A program made the translations under genes and the position numbers. Below are positions 61,670-64,000 of a DNA stretch of 64,000 nt, piece by piece; the stretch's first letter is position 1; every line of letters starts with the position of its first letter. Under the pieces are notes generated by a model, which saw only the letters and a program-made list of their open reading frames with translations, did no database searches and was not told the DNA's origin. Source of the DNA: Melieria omissa (Eukaryota; Arthropoda; Insecta; Diptera; Ulidiidae); NCBI GenBank assembly GCA_963971225.1, contig OZ020267.1, positions 101,815,729-101,879,728 of the forward strand. The letters run 5' to 3'.

Positions 61670-63079
61670 TTAAGCCTCCGATTCGGCCTTAAGTTTGGCA
61701 ATGTAGGCGGCCTTGTGCTCGGTCACCTTTGCCTTGCGCTGATCGATTGTGAGTTTCTTAGCATTCCACCGTTTCTTGCTAATGCCGCTCTTGGTCTCCT
61801 TCTTCTTATGAGTAGGATCGGCACGAATATCCTGGTGGGCTTTTTTGTAGATACCTTCAAGCTGTAAAAACAAGAAAACACTAAATTTAGTGCAAAGCAA
61901 ACAAACATCACCATATGAGAATTATTTGCTTGTGGTTCATAATGTGCAACCATAACAGGAAATTCAACACATTGTGCGTGAGGAATTTCGAACACAGGTC
62001 GTTGGCGTTCAATGTGGTCCACTTTTGGCACAGCCAGCGTCGTGGTTGACAAGACACAGCGGTAATTTTGAAAATGGACGTTTCAACAATGAAAGTTTTG
62101 AATGCCACTCACATCATCAGCACGAATTCCCAGCTTGATGTAACGGCTGAACTGGCGTCTGAAGCTCTCCTCGTCGTTCTCCTCCAAGGTGCGCATATAA
62201 TCAGCCACATGCTGACCAAAGATATGGGCACGATGCACGTCGGCATTGAAGCTCTTCGCCTCGGCCGAGTAGCCGGGGAAACGCTTCACCGAGTGGGGGA
62301 TGTTCAGACCGCCGTCAACAGCGCCCTTCATTGCACCGAACACACGCGCACCGGTGGTGGTACGTGCCAAACCGACATCCAAGTAGCAACGGAATGCGGC
62401 GGGGCCATCGCTGACCGGCTCCACATTGTACTCCTCGCCGGTAACTTCGGTGCAACCGCCGTACAGCGAGTCCAGACCCAGCTTGTTCAGTATGCGGCGT
62501 GCGACCAACAGGCCGGTGCAGTAGGCGGCAGCATAGTTGGTCAAACCGACCTGCAAGAACAAGCAAACAGACGCACTTACACATTGCAACATAACCTCAA
62601 CCGAGGCACAATTCAAGGGGCAGTCGCAACTCACCTTAATGCCGTACTTGGGCAGCTCATGGGAATAGGCAGCGCACACAACACGATCACCCTCGATTCT
62701 GGCGTACGCAATCTGGACGGTAATGTCCTTGTTGGACAGACGCACAATCAGACGATACTTGGGTGTGTTGTACTTGTTCTTGTCCTGGAAGATCAAACGT
62801 TTCCGGGCATAGTAGTCGGTCTTGCCCTCACGTCGCCTGCGAAACTTGACCTGGTAGCGCTTGAAGTACTGCTTATTCTTGACTACTTTGACGAAACCCT
62901 GTGGAGGAAAACGCAAATGAAAACAGCCCCAATCAGACACAAGCCAGCGAATATCAACTAGTTCAATCGCAACTTTTCAGCAGCATCGGCGCGCAAGGCA
63001 CTGCATTTTTACATTTGACTTTCGACACAAAGTGTATAATTTGCTATTGGATGACAATTTTGCCGCACTCACTCACCAT
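61670..63079 (-). CDS. RpL5: 60S ribosomal protein L5 (uL18)
   Basis: Large-subunit protein that binds 5S rRNA (family knowledge). Coding exons on the minus strand are 63079-63077 (the ATG alone), 62898-62635, 62550-62113 and 61861-61670, giving 298 aa, the usual length. It starts [20 protein letters not shown] and contains the expected [20 protein letters not shown] and [20 protein letters not shown] stretches, with a basic C-terminal tail ([20 protein letters not shown]). The intron directly after the ATG (ATG|GTGAGT) is followed by GGTTTCGTC. The in-frame Met at 62940 lies in the intron and is not the start. A pyrimidine tract near 63144-63161 on the minus strand fits a TOP-type leader. 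The gene is tail-to-tail with Vps41, 934 bases between the stop codons. Confidence 0.96.
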
Positions 63080-63143
63080 TTTTCACTATTTTCAATGTAA
63101 ATTAAACACCGACGTTCAAATACGCGATGTCTTCACACGTAGG

Positions 63144-63161
63144 TGAAAGAAGAAAAGAAAG
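63144..63161 (-). promoter_or_regulatory. Polypyrimidine tract, probable TOP start region of RpL5
   Basis: On the minus strand the sequence is CTCTTTCTTTTCTTCTTTC, about 65-85 bases upstream of the ATG. Ribosomal protein genes usually start transcription within such a tract, which gives translational control by growth signals. Confidence 0.5.
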
Positions 63162-63179
63162 AGAACGCGATATTCGATA

Positions 63180-63608
63180 GTGGAACTGACGGAACGGAAA
63201 CGTACGAGCAAAACATAAACGCAACCAACTTCATGCTAAAGTAAAGAAAGTAATTTACGTGTTTATGCGCTGGGGCGGATTTTCAACATAATGACCAAAA
63301 ACTAACAAATTTCTATATAGTAATATTTGTTACTACATAACTTGTCAGTTAGCTTTAAAGTAATTTGTAGTATTAATAATGTATACACGACACTCTAATC
63401 CAGTGAAGTGCATATAGACGATGATTAAATTGCTATAATAAAGTAATTCTATTTAAGTTTTACGTTTTTTAAAAACTAATCCGAAACAGCGATACGTTAT
63501 TTAACTTCACAAACTTCCTTAACTTTTCATGTGTCACAAATTAATCATTTAAACATTTAATGCTTCATTACAATATAACAAATTTACATAGCATATTTAT
63601 TTATTCGG
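63180..63608. other. Region upstream of RpL5
   Basis: AT-rich, no gene recognised. The RpL5 promoter should lie in the first hundred bases. Confidence 0.5.
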
Positions 63609-64000
63609 TTTGTTTTGCGTTCGCTGAACTTTAGTGATCCAATGCAATCCTACAGCTCTCGTTGTCTTTTAGAGAACTTAAAGTTACTACATGCTAGGCG
63701 ATCACTTCTTGCATGTTCCTTTGTAGTCAGTCTAATAAGTGGGCTTATTGATTACCCAGATCTTTTAGCAAGATTAGCCTTCAATGTCCCTAAACGGAGT
63801 CTGCGGAGGGTGGATACCTCTTATTTAGATGTCCCTAAGACGAATTATGCCAGAAACGTACCTCTATCTAGGGCCCTTTCAAAGTTAAATAATGTTAACG
63901 ATATTTATGTGTCACTTCCCAAAGGATTGTTGTTAAATAGTTAAAAAAACTTGTAGTTTGTAATTATTAATATTTCCTATAGTCAGTGAGGGCCTTTTTT
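63609..64000 (+). pseudogene. Non-LTR retrotransposon reverse-transcriptase C-terminal piece
   Basis: The frame 63615-63944 ends a non-LTR reverse transcriptase: YSSRCLLENLKLLHARRS, SGLIDYPDLLARLAFNVPKR, SLRRVDTSYL and NYARNVPLSRALSKLNNV follow the pattern Y..R...L.L..L..RR, G.ID.P.LL, F.VP.R.LR, N...P..R.....N seen at the end of Jockey-like enzymes. The frame is uninterrupted from 63615 to its stop, so the copy is young, but the upstream RT is missing (5' truncated). The 3' end may extend beyond the window. Confidence 0.75.

Noticed and set aside
62068..62961. 297-codon plus-strand frame
   Set aside because: It is the antisense shadow of RpL5 exons and runs across their introns.

Overview
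The window looks like AT-rich nuclear DNA from a higher dipteran. It has short introns with GT-AG or GC-AG ends, proteins close to Drosophila orthologues, and many insect-type transposon relics. A tephritid fruit fly is my best guess, from the style of the repeats; that is inference only.

All convincing host genes lie in the right quarter. A doublecortin-like kinase (DCLK type, 736 codons, at least 7 coding pieces) runs on the + strand at 47910-50796. It is followed on the + strand by the Vps41/light orthologue (15 exons, 844 aa, 54260-60735). The large eighth intron of that gene holds a complete beta-1,3-galactosyltransferase 6 type gene on the opposite strand (about 56896-58053). Ribosomal protein L5 (61670-63079, minus, 4 coding exons, 298 aa) is tail-to-tail with Vps41. 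The genes have unrelated cellular roles: microtubule-associated kinase, endolysosomal HOPS tethering, proteoglycan linker synthesis and translation. They are neighbours rather than an operon. Three introns, two in the kinase and one in Vps41, appear to use GC donors.

The left 47 kb has no convincing protein-coding host exon. It may be intergenic or part of a very long 5' intron of the kinase, whose first coding exon begins just after a splice acceptor. It is full of mobile-element relics. These include a mariner deleted for its catalytic core, a piggyBac-like element with a Tc1-like element nested inside it (both inside an older tandem repeat array), and at least six short TTAA-flanked piggyBac-type miniature elements. 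There are also pogo-like TA-flanked miniature elements, two unclassified elements with G-rich inverted termini, a tRNA-derived SINE, and two non-LTR retrotransposon C-terminal fragments (a third lies at the right edge of the window). A nearly perfect 666-bp tandem duplication, several degenerate tandem arrays and microsatellites complete the picture.

The most interesting observations are the density and variety of TTAA-type miniature elements, the probable parent-derivative relation between the piggyBac relic and two of them, the cluster of GC-AG introns (one being a 57-nt, stop-free, in-frame intron inside a doublecortin domain), and the nested galactosyltransferase gene. No new protein system was seen.
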